In this document: piece after piece, positions 41,299 through 54,500 of the stretch
Numbering within the stretch: the stretch's first letter is position 1
How the letters are laid out: every line of letters starts with the position of its first letter
Source of the DNA: Oopsacas minuta
Taxonomy: Eukaryota > Porifera > Hexactinellida > Lyssacinosida > Leucopsacidae
Length of the DNA: 64,000 nt
Assembly: GCA_024704765.1 (NCBI GenBank)
Contig: JAKMXF010000011.1
Span: 417,557 to 481,556 of the forward strand
Reading direction: 5' to 3'
Position numbers and translations under genes: made by a program
Notes under the pieces: model-generated
The model's database searches: none
Told to the model about the DNA's origin: nothing
Seen by the model: only the letters and a program-made list of their open reading frames with translations

Positions 41299-41979
41299 CA
41301 ATGGTAGCAATCAGAAATACAGATTGTACCGAGATATTAAAAAAATATCTACCCTCAAGGCTAAGTCAACCATTTTAGAACAGAGCCACTATACTATGTA
41401 ATAGTATTAGTCGGCACAGTAATAAATTGTTTTTTGGGAAACTAGAAATGTCAGAATAGAATTCCACGCACCAGATTACCAGTTGGTAGTAATCGAATGA
41501 ATGAGTTGAATGAGTTGATACAGTCCTGAAATTTATTTATTAGATAAATCTATATTCTATTAGAATAACATCATTTGATGGGTTATGATCTTATTAATCA
41601 ATTCGCTAAAGTAATTAAACTAAATATTGAGTGTTTGCCGGCCGATTTAAATTTATATCTCTGACTCCTCCATTAAATTTAGGCTAGCGGCACCACTGGC
41701 TATAAGATATCTCAGAATTGCGAACCAAAATTAAAAATAACTTATAGGTGTAGTTCTTCATGGCTTTTAGTAGTTTCTTATCCAAGATGGCCATCCTGAA
41801 ATCATCTCAAACAGATTGTTTTATGCAGCGAAAATATGTTATAAATTACCAAAATATACTTATTTAATATATATATATATGAATAGAAATACATATAATT
41901 ATTTGTATATAAGATAAGGAGCTCAATAATAATAATATACTATCTAAAGTTGATTTTTAACTAATTCAATGATTACGAA
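41299..41979. other. 3' flank of the sacsin-like gene
   Basis: AT-rich, with a short (TA)n run at about 41866-41880. Presumably holds the 3' untranslated region of the minus-strand sacsin-like gene. No other gene. Confidence 0.5.
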
Positions 41980-44900
41980 CTAATGTTGAGCTAGGTCATG
42001 AGGAAGTTTTGTTATCTTGAAGTTATCAAGAGCTCGTCCAATGTCTGCTCTTGGGTAAACATGGCATATTAACAGGTGAATCAAACTTCTATCAAAAACA
42101 TTAGCAAAATACTGATTCAGCTCATACGTCATCTCGACCGGAAGACGGCCTCGATACAGCGAGTCTGTGTTGATAAGAATTGTATCTTCATCTTCATCAA
42201 GGAAGCATATGCAAGCATTTTCTAAAGTACTTCTTATTTGAGTTCTGGTATCTAAGATTACGATGTCTATCCTGCTCACTGGAACAATATCAAGTTTATC
42301 GATCTTATCCCTTATTGATAAATATCCGTCTGCTATTCCGTATTCATCTTCTTCTGTTTGAAGGTAAATTTTTTTATTCTGGATTCTAACTTTGCACATG
42401 TTTTTGTGAGTATCGTGAAAATATATTCTCTTGAGCCCAGTAAATACTTCCAAACTTTTCAATCTTTCTTTTAGGTTATCGGCAAGAACATTTTCAGTTT
42501 TATACAACTCATAAACTCCTGGAGACAATCTCTGGTTAAACCTATGAGAAAGGAATTTGATTCTGAGTCTGTGAGGAGGCGCAAATGAACCGAATTTGTT
42601 GGGAACAAGAGGAGCCAATATTCTGAGCTCATCATGTGCTGATTCCACCCTATTTAGGAGTTGAGTATCATCCCCATAGAAGAGATGCGGAGAGTCGTAA
42701 GGAATGAACTCATTCTTGTCAGTTAGCAAAAGAATGCCGTCTAGTATAATTTGCATGTCTGTAGAGTGGAGTTCAGAAATCAAGTAGGAAAATGCACTTT
42801 CTGCTCTAGTACATAGAATATAATTTTCTAGATTAAGTTGGTTACTACCATTTTCTCGATGGATACTACTCAATACAAACTTGAAATGTTCATAATTAGG
42901 ATATTCAGAAACCTTCAGCTTCAATAGAAAGTTTCTAAATTGTTTCAACTCGTGTGGACATTGGAAGAGATAGGGGCTAAGATCATCCCTCCAATTCATA
43001 ACTATATTCAAAGGTTTATACAACTTGCATTCAAAAAGTATACACTTTGCATTCTTGAACTCAGGAAGCGTGCATGGAAAATCTTGGAGATAATTGTAAG
43101 TTGCAAAGAACAATTCCCTTAAATGGTGATCAACTTGCTCGAGGGTATAAGTATTGCACAATTCTATTAAATTCTGAAAATGCAGTTTCACGATGTCAAT
43201 CGAAGGTATGAGGGTAAGACCCAACGAGTTCATAATTTGGTTGAAACGAATTTTAGAGGGATTAGATTCTGGATCTTTGAATGATACAGTATGATCAAAT
43301 ATAGGAGATGACAGACAGCAATAGTCACGATGTTTGGATATTAGAGCTTCAGAGAACATACCTAATCTCCATCGTATTCCAGAATTACCTGTTCCAATGA
43401 ATGTTTGTCTGATATATATTGGTAGGAATTTAAGTGTAGAAATTTGTTGTAATATCAATTCATACTCCTCAGATTCTTCCATATAAATATAAGAATCCAC
43501 GAAATTGATTAAAGCTCTAATTGGTAATTTTAGAGAATCGAATTCCAAAGAATCTAAATCGCTGATCGCTATAAGTTTCGCACAGTCTAAAATATCTTTC
43601 AAATATATCCTAGTATTCAAACCAAGGGTCACTAACTTTGCGTATAACACGTTAACCTTAGACCAGCATTGTGGAAGTAGTTTATCTTTCTTGAAAGCAG
43701 CAAACAAAGGAATATTGGGACAATACAATTCATTTGGTCTAAAATATGATCGCAGACTTTCCTGAATACGAATAAACGGGAGTGATTTCAGTATCGAAAT
43801 CCAATTATCTTTCTTTCCAGAAAGTTCAAATAGATAAATAATTATAGCCTTCTGAGTTTCGAACTCAAGTCGAGGCAATATCTCAATATTTAATATATAA
43901 GATTCCATAAATTCATTCAGAGTTAAACAACTTATGCTAACTCGTTTGCAGATGTTTGTAATTAGGTTGAGGGGATTGTGGTGAGTAATATCAGAAGAGA
44001 GGAAAACCAATTTGAAAACATCTTGAAGTTTTTTTATTAAATTTTCAGAAATCGGGAAATTATCATTATTCATAAAACAAACCATATAATCTTTCAGAGC
44101 AACAAGACGATACTCACCAGGTTTGTATTCGGCTACAAACATTTTGATACGTGACAGAGTTTTCCAGTCATTATCTGAGAGATTCTTATAATTAATATTC
44201 GGAAAAATATTTCTTAACCTCTCGGCTTCCATATCAGTTAGGACAACATCTGTATTTTTAGCTAAACTAATACAACCAAGAATAGCGTTACCATCAATTG
44301 TTCTAATTGCCATAGATTTTAACATGCGCAATATTGAAGAGACCTCTTCTATGCCTTCAGGAGGATGTCTATTATAAGCTAAGTAGGGGGTCAAATATAG
44401 GAAAGGACATCTAAACTTAAATAAAATATTTCTCAATGTTGACTCAATTTCATCTGTGGCTAGATATTCAAGATGATTAATTGGTTGAAACGTTGGCTCT
44501 TTTGGACAGTCATTGCCGTAAGTAACAGGAACTAAATAAAAGCTACCAAACTGAGAAAGTTTCTTGGAATCACGAACATTTTCATAAATAAAATGCCAGA
44601 ATAGCAGGAAAAATTCAGGAGACGGCTGGTGGGATATATCCATATTTTGTGATAGAAACTGGATAGTCAGAGGTTTTACATAGCCATACTCTATCAACTT
44701 TTTGATAATGTGTATATCGTATTGTTTCGATAGAAATCTTTCAGGATTTTGTGGTAGAAGCTTGGCATAATTAATCGTGAATGTTGATTGTAAGAGCTGG
44801 AACCAACCAAGATTGTTAGCATAGTCTACCTTCAATGGCACAGTAGGAATCTGCTCCTTATATTTGGGATCATTCCCAAAGTGTGTCAGTATAAATTCCA

Positions 44901-47900
44901 AAATAACTACTAAACGATCAAAGTTGAAAATACAGTTTAGCAAGGAGCAAGGGAACTCATGGTTCAATTTGCAGAGTTTTGATATATTAAGGTTAATATA
45001 TTGTAACACATCTAGTGGAGTAACAACTTTACATTCTGAAGCACAATCACTACACACCTTGAAAGAATTAGCTAATGAATTTGGAGCTAGTGTCAAATGA
45101 TATTTCAATTCACTGAGACACTCATAAAGAATTTGCATTGTTCTGGTTAATTCAGGTTCAAGAATCCTGAAAACTCCAGCATCAGGTCCGTGAATTGGAT
45201 ACCAAGTACGGTTACCATTTAGACAGATATCATCTGCTAATAGAACCTCGGAATTAGATTTATATAGCAAGGTTAATACTGATTTTCCTAGAGCCTGTAG
45301 ATATTCCATACTGTTAGATCCAGTTTCTGTTGTATGGATTACGGGGAATAGAGAATAATACCAATCAAAATAATCAATATCAGTTAAGTCACATATGTGA
45401 ACAGCACCAGGACCTAGATCATACAAAAGATTAAAATAAATAGGTGCTAGCACAAGCTCCATGATCTCATGATGCCATACATTATCCCAAGAGTTGGATC
45501 CACTAATCTCATCCTGATAACTTACGTATCTTCTGTGTGGGTCTAGAATGAATGGAGCATTGATATGGACAGGAAAGTTGAGAGAAGTACCAAAAGGAAG
45601 ATGACAATAAAGATATCTCTTTTGGGATTGGACAGGATTATCTTTTGAGATTAATTCAACTGCTATGCTGGAAAAAAGACGAAGTTTTTCTATTTTATAC
45701 CTGGGTTTAAATTTCTGTAATAATTCGGATCTACCTAAAAACATATCAACATTTCCTTCAAAATGATAAATCAACCATTTAACTATTGTTGAGGACATCA
45801 CTGTATCAGTTACTGAATTTGGAATGTCTACTCTAACTGACTTTTGAAGTATTTGCATAGTTTTACTGTAGCCAGCGATTGGTTTCTCAACCTCAACTCT
45901 TCTGTGTGTTAGGAGTTGTGAGTTTATTTCAACATTGCGAATTACGCGTACGATCGGTGGTATACATGATGAGAGACAACTGATGTCAAATATTTGTATC
46001 TTTTTGACATTACTAATGAAGGGTAAAAGTCTAGGAGCTTCGTTCTTTAGTTGTTCAAGTAATTTTCTCATTATTCTAACATTCTCTTGAGTGTCCAGTT
46101 TCTTATCAATTGTTGTATTGAGGGGCAATCGAAATATTGAAAATGATTTCTTTTCTCTGAGATTCTCCATGACATTTGGATACTTCTTAAGAATTTGTTC
46201 TACGAAATAAGGTTCAAATTGGTAAGTAAAACGGGAAAGAGGCTGTTGTTTATTGAAAGTTACCTTTGTTCCAGGTCTCTTACCCTTTGGGATATTGAGA
46301 TGCTCTTTATGAGGATCAAACACACAGAAAACTGATTCTTCTCCATTTTCAGAATAGCTGAGGAGACATGGACAGCGCGTTAAATGGAAAACCGAATTGA
46401 AACCTAAACCAAATCGGCCGATAGTGTTTTTTCCTTCCTTCCCTCCTATCCCAACAGCCTGAATCCCTATCAAGTCATCAAGTGAGAAGGATTTGTTGTT
46501 GTAAACAAGGAGAGAGGGTGTTTTCTGAAGGTTTCTCCAGTTAGATTTGTAATCTGATGGACACAATGACCTTTGTCCGTATTCTTGGGAATCAAGTATA
46601 AATACAACTTCTGTAGCCTCAGCATCATCTGCATTTTGTATCAGCTCTTTGAAAATGGTTACATCGAGAGGAAATTCTCGAAGAAGATTATCAATACGCT
46701 TTGACATATCCTCGTGCTGACCAAATTCTTCCCATTCTTGTTCATATAATGTATCCATTTTACTCTTTGCGCCTAATTTGTGTGATACTTTGGTTGTTAT
46801 TCTATGATTCACGAGTGATTCCCTCTCTTCTTCAGTAAACTCCACCCAGGGCACATCGTTGATGTATAAACTTGAAGATAATTTGAGATTGTTATTCTCG
46901 GTAAGCAAGAATATGCCTTCGAAATTTTCATCATCTTTAACCTCGATAGTCTCGTTAATCAGCTTAATGACTAACTCACGTTCGTTTGGACCATTTCCTG
47001 AAAGGGTTGGTGAAGGCAGAGATTGATTACCGAAATGTTCCTTGATTAACGAGATGATGTTAATAGCCATATTAGATGTAACTTTTGTAGGGAGTTTCAT
47101 AAAATTAAAGAATTTTTTGATTACTGATTCTTGGTCTATCATTTCTGGGAGAATAAAAGAAACAAGAAAGGAGCTTTGATAACTAAGATAATCTGTTGAG
47201 GAAATTACTTGGCTAATGGGATAGAACTTCTTTAGTGAAGAAACCCAAAGCCATTTCCTTTCTTCAAGATTCTGTTGAATAATTAGTCTATTATTCTCTG
47301 AGGATTGATCCAAAATAAAACATTTCATGGCTAGATAATTGTAAATAGCTCTACATCGCTTCGTTACTTCCGTCAGTTTATTAGAGAGGAGAGATTCATT
47401 CACCTCTAATATGAAGAGAGTTTCCATGACAGATTCTAGAGGAATGTCTTTGTCAGAGATGCCTAAGAGAGAGAGTGCGTGACACCGAGAATTCACCTCT
47501 TTCGTGATGATATGATAATCAACCGATAAGTGTTGTAGATCAATACCGCGACATTTGGCAGGTGAAGATAATTTGCATGCAATTCCAGGACATATTTCAT
47601 TGAAAATAGAATCTTGACATACAGGTATGAATTGTATATCAAAAAGCATGTGTTGAATTTCATCTCTTTGCGTTTTATTTATTCTGAGGGAGTTCAAATA
47701 ATCAAGTAAGCATTCAGAATGTAAGAGGGCTTGCTCGTTATTGATATGAAAAAGTTCTAATGTTATACTGCACCTATCAACTAACAAGCGTAATGGAAGT
47801 TTATCCGTTATCACACCAACGAGGTTAAGCGTATGAAAAGTCTCAGAAGATTCTCTTTCATCAAATAGAGTGTGGAATAAACTGTGTGGTAGACGTTTGT

Positions 47901-50900
47901 CACGAGGATAGAATATTTGTCTGAAATTAGAGTTAGGACTTAATACCTGAAGGATAGGTAGGAAAACAGGATCATCTTCTCCACAAGGAATACATTTCAA
48001 ATGGGTCAAGAATTCCTTTAGACAGGGTTCATATTTATAAGTGAGTAGGAGGACAGAAATGATTCTGTATATAATAGTATTGTGCTTTATTATTTCAGTT
48101 TCAAAATTCTCGAAAACTCGAACAATAATTTCTTTATAAAACCTCTCAACTGTATAGGCTTTACTCTCAGGGAACTCTTTGAATATTTTATGTTCATTAA
48201 ATTTAGGGAACATATCCATAAAGAATATTCCACATCGAGCAGAATATGGAAATATTATTTCGTCAATGAACCAAGATTCAAGATTATATCTAGTTGGCGG
48301 AACGAAAAATGATACATCTTTGAAATTTATCCAACGATTTGGATTTAATCTACAGTAGAAGATTGGAGCATTTACAGAAATAATGCGAGTAGCAATTGAC
48401 GAAGAAAAATCACTCCATAAAATATCATCTTTATTGGAATTAGGCCAAAAACTGTAATACCTTTCTAATTGAGTTTGACTGAGGCAATTAAGAGAGAATT
48501 CTCCTTTAAGAGAGATGAGCATGTTAACAACAGCGATAGGTAGAGGATCACAGATGAGAGCCTGATTCCAGCGTGTCCGTATGGTAGAATCCGTAGTGAA
48601 GTAGAGTGCACGACGAGATTGTTGCAACTGAAAACAACCGTGAATATGCATTGGGTAAGGTGATGGACAGGGTAGGGGAAGGAAAGAAAAAAGAGAGCAT
48701 TTGACATTAGAGAATTCGTTAAGAGTTAAAAAGCTCTTAAATACTGCAACAGCACAAACTGGAAGAGATGAGAATCCACTAGTTCCTTCAAGCTCTAGCA
48801 TCAGGTTAAAAGATGAAGCTGTACCAGAAGCATACGAAACGATAACATCTTCCAGATCAGTTTCTTCGCCTGGAGGGTAGAGAGTCGTAAGTGTAAATCT
48901 TGAAACATCCGTGACAGCATCTTGTGTTCTTTTATTTAACAGTTTCTGAAAATGTAATTGGTTTTCTGATAAGAATCTATTAGGCAAAGACTTGTTAACT
49001 CTGTATGCAAGAGACATATTCGTATTTTCATGATTTCTCGTGTATATTTCTATACATTGAATATTTTGAAGAAATAAAATTAAATTCTTAGCAATTTCCA
49101 AAAACTTTGTTTGTAGAGTTAAAATAGATTTTTTCGAATTAAAATTTCTTTGAGATATCTTGCTTGAAACTTTACCTGTTCGCAGAGGTAATCTGAACAA
49201 AGTATGTTTATATTCATTTTTACTAAATAGATCACAACCAAAAATACCGTTATAAACAGAAAACTGATCCTTAAAATCTTGTATTTCATCATTCTCATTG
49301 ACAAAATCAATTTGCATGCCAGGACTGTCGTGGTCGATCAGTTTCTTTAAATAAGACACATGAGGATCAAAGAAAATGATATTGCAACGACTGACAAGAC
49401 TGGGAAGATCTGTCAAATGGTATACAGTATTGAATCCTGTACCATAGGCTCCTATAGTGGATTGATCTGGCATCTTAGAACGGGAAGCAAGTTTAGTAAT
49501 ATTTTCAAAATCAGCGTTAGAAAAAGTAGCGTCGTTATAACAATAGACAGCAGGACCTTGCCAATATTTCATCTCATCGTGTACTAAACTCTCTATCCCA
49601 TGCTCTGAGTAATCAAATAGAAACTTGACTTCACTAGCTTTAGCATCATCAGCATTTTGTGTCAACTCTTTAAACACATCTACGTCACATTCATATTCAC
49701 TGATAATATTCTTGAGCCTGGTTGTGAGGGGTTCTGATTGCCCATGAGATATATATCGGAATGGTAGAGCCTTTCGGCCAGAGAGTTTAATGCTACTTAA
49801 TGGATTGACTCCTAAACGAAATGCAATTTCATTACTGACATCTTTGTGAATGAAATAATAAGTTTTATCTTTGTGAGTGAAGACACCATTCGAGTACTCT
49901 CTCTTGTCCCAACTGATATCGTGGAATATACAGTCTTCCACATAATGTACTCGATTGTCTAGACACAGAATGAAATTCTTTTCTCTATGACGAATTAAGT
50001 TGTCACATATTTCTTTAGTGAACCTAAGCACTATCCTCTGTTCATCTGAATCAAGAGGTGTATCTTGTGATTTGGTATATAATTTGTTCAATGCTTGATT
50101 ACACTGATCAACAGATAAACAATTTCTAAATCCTAGATTGTAGAAGAAATCTCTAATATTTCTGTTGTTGGCATCATAATGGTAATATATTGAATGAATA
50201 TAAGGAGAAAAATCTTCCTTTGAAGACATGAATAGCATAGAAGGATCACAAAATCCAACAGATGGAATCAAAACGATATCGCCTGGAAGCTGTTGAATCT
50301 GCCTTCTATATTTATGAAAATTCTTGCCCAAAGTTTCATAAATTTTCTTAACTTTAGAGTGCAAGTCAAAATTCACAGCTAAAGTATTGTACTTACGTAT
50401 ACAGATGCTTAGTTCATCAATTGCAATAAGTGGTAGCGGTCTAGGTAAATTGAAATCTGAGATTCTCATGTTAGAAGTGAAGTTATAGTACTGCAGAAAT
50501 TGTTCAGGAATAACTGGGAGTTGGAATTCTACAAGTTCCCTGAGTTTGCAAGGAATAATCTGGGATGGAGACTTGAAATGTATTTGATTTAACATAGGAA
50601 TATTTACTGGTATGAAAATTAAAGTACTCAACACAGAGAACATTTCATCTAACTCAGTGGCTGTGAATATTTTCTGATCCAGATATTCGATAAATCTGTG
50701 AGCGAGTGGTTCGTTTTTGTTATTGCTTATATAATTCGCTCTAGACTGAATCTCTTCAACACTCAGTTTAACAGATATGATGTTGCAATGAGTTCTGAGA
50801 TTGTGTAGTGTCTGGGAATCTTTTTGGAATAGAGTTTCACAACAGAGTTTAGTAGGAAATCTATTCTCCTTAGCGTCATATAAATTCACTACCAACCTAG

Positions 50901-51563
50901 CATTGGGGTCGACTACCTCACGGGTATGTTGCAATTCCCCGAATTCTCCACAAGGTATACATTTGAATGATCTTATCAAATCTATGAACCATTGATAAGA
51001 ACAACAAACTGGTATAAGAACATTGAGAACTTCAATTATCCTAATAATTCCGAACTTATTCAAATTTTCAAAGAAGATAATGGAAAAGTTCTTCAAATCA
51101 ACAACGTTACTTCTGCTTTTACCAAATATGTAAAATAACATACCACCTTTCTCAAAACAAATTTCTGGAATTACAGCAACCTGAAATCCGCACTCGATTA
51201 AAATGTGTAACATAGAATCTGAGAATGATTGAGGATAGGATCCTCGTAAATCAGACTGGATTGATGGAAGGTTTAAGAAAAAGGTCGTTTGAAAGCTACA
51301 CCATTCTGTTCCTTTGTTAGATTTTACGATAAAGAAGTTAAATTGACTATTAATTATCTCATGAGTTATACCCTGAGTAAACCATTTCCAGAGACTGTTA
51401 CTTGTCAGATCCTTTGAGAACATATTCAACAATAGACAAGTGTATGTATGATGTATTTCCATAGTATTAATTGACTGCATTTTAATTGCTAGATATTTGT
51501 AAAGAGTGAACACAGCTCGTACTAGTGCATCAGATACAATAGCTTGGTTCCATTTTGTTTTGC
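41980..51563 (-). CDS. Sacsin-like gene, exon 4 downstream portion (HATPases 3 and 4)
   Basis: Open without a break from WNQAIVSDALV at about 51,550 to the stop at 41980, at least 3177 codons. Third HATPase near 49,650: ELTQNADDAKASEVKFLFDY, then GAYGTGFNTVYHLTDL and FFDPHVSYLKKL. Fourth near 46,630: ELIQNADDAEATEVVFILDS, GRFGLGFNSVFHL and FDPHKEHLNIPKG. Each is followed by the repeat middle region ending in a PLP-PFPVHI-type motif (CHLPFGTSLNFPVHINAPF). The last 1,000 residues are repeat 4 and a tail ending in LPHDLAQH, without DnaJ (HPD) or HEPN signs. The repeat order suggests growth by internal duplication of about 1,000 residues. Confidence 0.9.
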
Positions 51564-54500
51564 CTCTGCTGTGTCTACTAATCCCTGTCTATCCTGTCTC
51601 AACTCAAACATTGCATGGCAGTGAAAAGGGAGAGCTATCTGAATAGGGAGTGGAAGGAAGCAATAGAGATTTGAATTAGAGCCAGCTGTTCTATCTTGAT
51701 CAAAAAGATCTAAGTTTAACGCTACTCCAGCAAAAGGCAGGAGGGATCTAGTATGTGATAACTTGTTTAGGAGGTTAGCACATTGTTCGCTTCCTGTGGC
51801 ATAAGTAACAATCCAATTGGCATCCGATTTATCAGTTACACTCAATTGATACTCACAAGAAGATGATACTGGTGTAGAATTACAACCATTTATCATATGG
51901 ATCATATGTTCACGATTGGCCTGAAGGAAAGGTTGATTCAGTGGGATATTCGCACTTCGCTTTACACAATGTATACTCTTCATATCTTCAGATCTACTGT
52001 CTGAATTGATCACATAGATACCCAGAGAATTTATGTGTTGCATGAAAAATAGAACAGATTCTGCCTCTTTTATGAAATTAGCCTGAATTTGATTGATATC
52101 TTGTTCATTGAATGTTGTTAGAGAAATCTTTGATGTGATATTACTAAGCCTTATGGGGAGGCGGAATAAAGTTCCATTAAAAGGTGAAGGTTTCAGGATA
52201 TCACATCCGAAAATGTTTTGATAAGGAACAAATTGATCTTGATAGATTTGTATATATTTCACCAACCTTTCTTGACAGAAATCTATCTTTACTCCTTTCT
52301 TTAGGTAATCTCCGTGTGGATCTAGAATATGAATATAGTTTCTTGATACAAAGCTAGGTAAGTCCGTGAGATGATAGACGGTACAGAATCCGAGACCAAA
52401 CTGGCCTATAGAAGTTACATCATGTGCCTTGGTTGCACCCTCAATCTTCATGAGATTGTCAAAATCTGCATCGAGAAAAGTAGAATTGTTGTAGAAGAGA
52501 ATGGCAGGACCTTGCCACACCTCCATCTGTGGGGAAAGTAAGGACATACTAGGATGAATCCTCCAATCGAATACTACATTCATTTCTGTTGCCTTAGCAT
52601 CATCAGCGTTCTGCAACATTTCTTTCAATACATTAATCGTTCCATGATAACCTTCTAAAATTCCACGTATTCGGTCAGTAACAGCTATTTTTTGTTCAGT
52701 TTCTTCAAACCACATTTCACTGGGATCGGTTATCCTTTCATTGAAATGAGACACGCCGAGTCTATGAGCTGTATCATTTGATATCTTCTCGTGAACGAAG
52801 ATAAAGTCTTGCTCTATAATAGATCGATCTAACCAAATTTGGTCACAGAAAACTAATTTCTCTTCTTTAGGATTATACATTTTCATGTCTTTACCTGGTA
52901 TATATACTTCTGCATGAGAATTGAGATTAACTATCAGATTGAGAATGTTGATAACTAGTTCAAGTTGTGTTGATGTGAGTGTCGTATAAGTTGAGTTAAT
53001 TTCAGTTAATATAGATGAGAGTTGTGAAGAGCTGGGAGACTTTTGTATTGCAAGAAAATCAAAAAACTTAACTGCCCTGTATTGGAGATCTTGTAACGAA
53101 TAAATGAAAGGCTTCATATCAAAAGGAACTTCGATTACAATTCTATTAACTGAAACAAATGCAACTTCATCTGGAATATATATCATGTTCAATGGTATAC
53201 TTTGAATTTGAATTTCTGCAACCCTCCTGCCTAAAAAAAAGTAAATTTTCGAGACAATTTGATGGATAAGTTCTGAATCATTCTTCGAAATTCTAGACTT
53301 CGTTAGCATGGCAAGATGCTCTACAACCATCTGAGTCGTAATCTCAGTTTGAAATCCCATTTCACGGATAATTCCCTCGCTCACATCATCATTCATCATT
53401 TGAGAGAGAATTAATGTATTTTGTACAGAGCCTACTAAGTATACTTCTTGAGAATTACAAATTAATATTTGTTGAGGAGAACACAATTGAGTGCTTGTAG
53501 AGAATTCAACATTTTTTGGCCAATCAACAGGAATAGACCCAGATATAACAAAATTACTTTGGAAGATATTAAATAGGGTCTTCCAAGATTCATAACCAAA
53601 TGTGCTACGATAGAGGGACAAAAATTCAATCAAAGCGCCAAATGTGTCTATCCAATCATTACCTAATTCCGAAACAATAGTTTCAAGACTGTATCTGCAA
53701 ACTTGTAAACATAACTTCAAAGAGAGATTTTTATAACATTTCAAGCCCAGGGACTTTCTCATAACATCAAAATAATCTTCTAAAATGTTGTGTGGAAATA
53801 AACCGCTTGTTTGTGGAGGTAACAGCCGATTTAAGATGTGGTCTCTAGGATCAAATAGCTGTGAGGGTGCATATAGTTTAACTCGTCCTCCAATTTCTGT
53901 ATTGGTAGAAGAATCTAGTATCCATTCCTCACTTTTGAGATAATCCAGATCAAACAGTTTCAGATTGTCCATTACAAAAACTATTAACTGATTTCTAATT
54001 CTAGGATCCTTGTGAGTTTGAATAAATGGCATTAAATGATCTTTGATAAATGCATCATTAGAGAGTGATTTTGAATTTAGCTTCTTGTAGAGTTGTTTTA
54101 CAGATAAATTCAATGGAGAAATGAAGTGAGGAGGGTATGCAATATCAAGAGGGATTTTCAACGGAGGTAGAATGATAATCGAGGAAATTTTTAACCAATT
54201 ACCAATTGTATTAGGGAATAATGGAAGCTGAGAAATTATTTTGGAGTTTTGTGCATTTGTAATAGGAATTAACAATTCTATCAAGTCAAACTTTAAATTA
54301 TCATCAACAGTAGAATCCAGAGCTAGAATGAATGAATTCAGAACGGCTTTAGACTTCAATGCAATAAGGAGACCCTTGGGAATCGGTGGCAGTATAAACT
54401 CGCTAAAACGGACAATAAAGTGTTGTCTGTAACATAAATAACAACCTGATGTCTCAAGTAACTTTTCAAGCTGAATCAAATGGCTATCTTCACTGTGTTC

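Noticed and set aside
51514-51521. Two separate sacsin-like genes in tandem
   Set aside because: The first ends and the second begins in the middle of one domain motif; the missing residues are encoded between them in the shifted frame, so it is one gene.
51551-51563. Programmed -1 frameshift in the sacsin-like gene
   Set aside because: The codons GCA AAA CAA AAT hold no valid slippery heptamer in phase, and the family is not known to use frameshifting.
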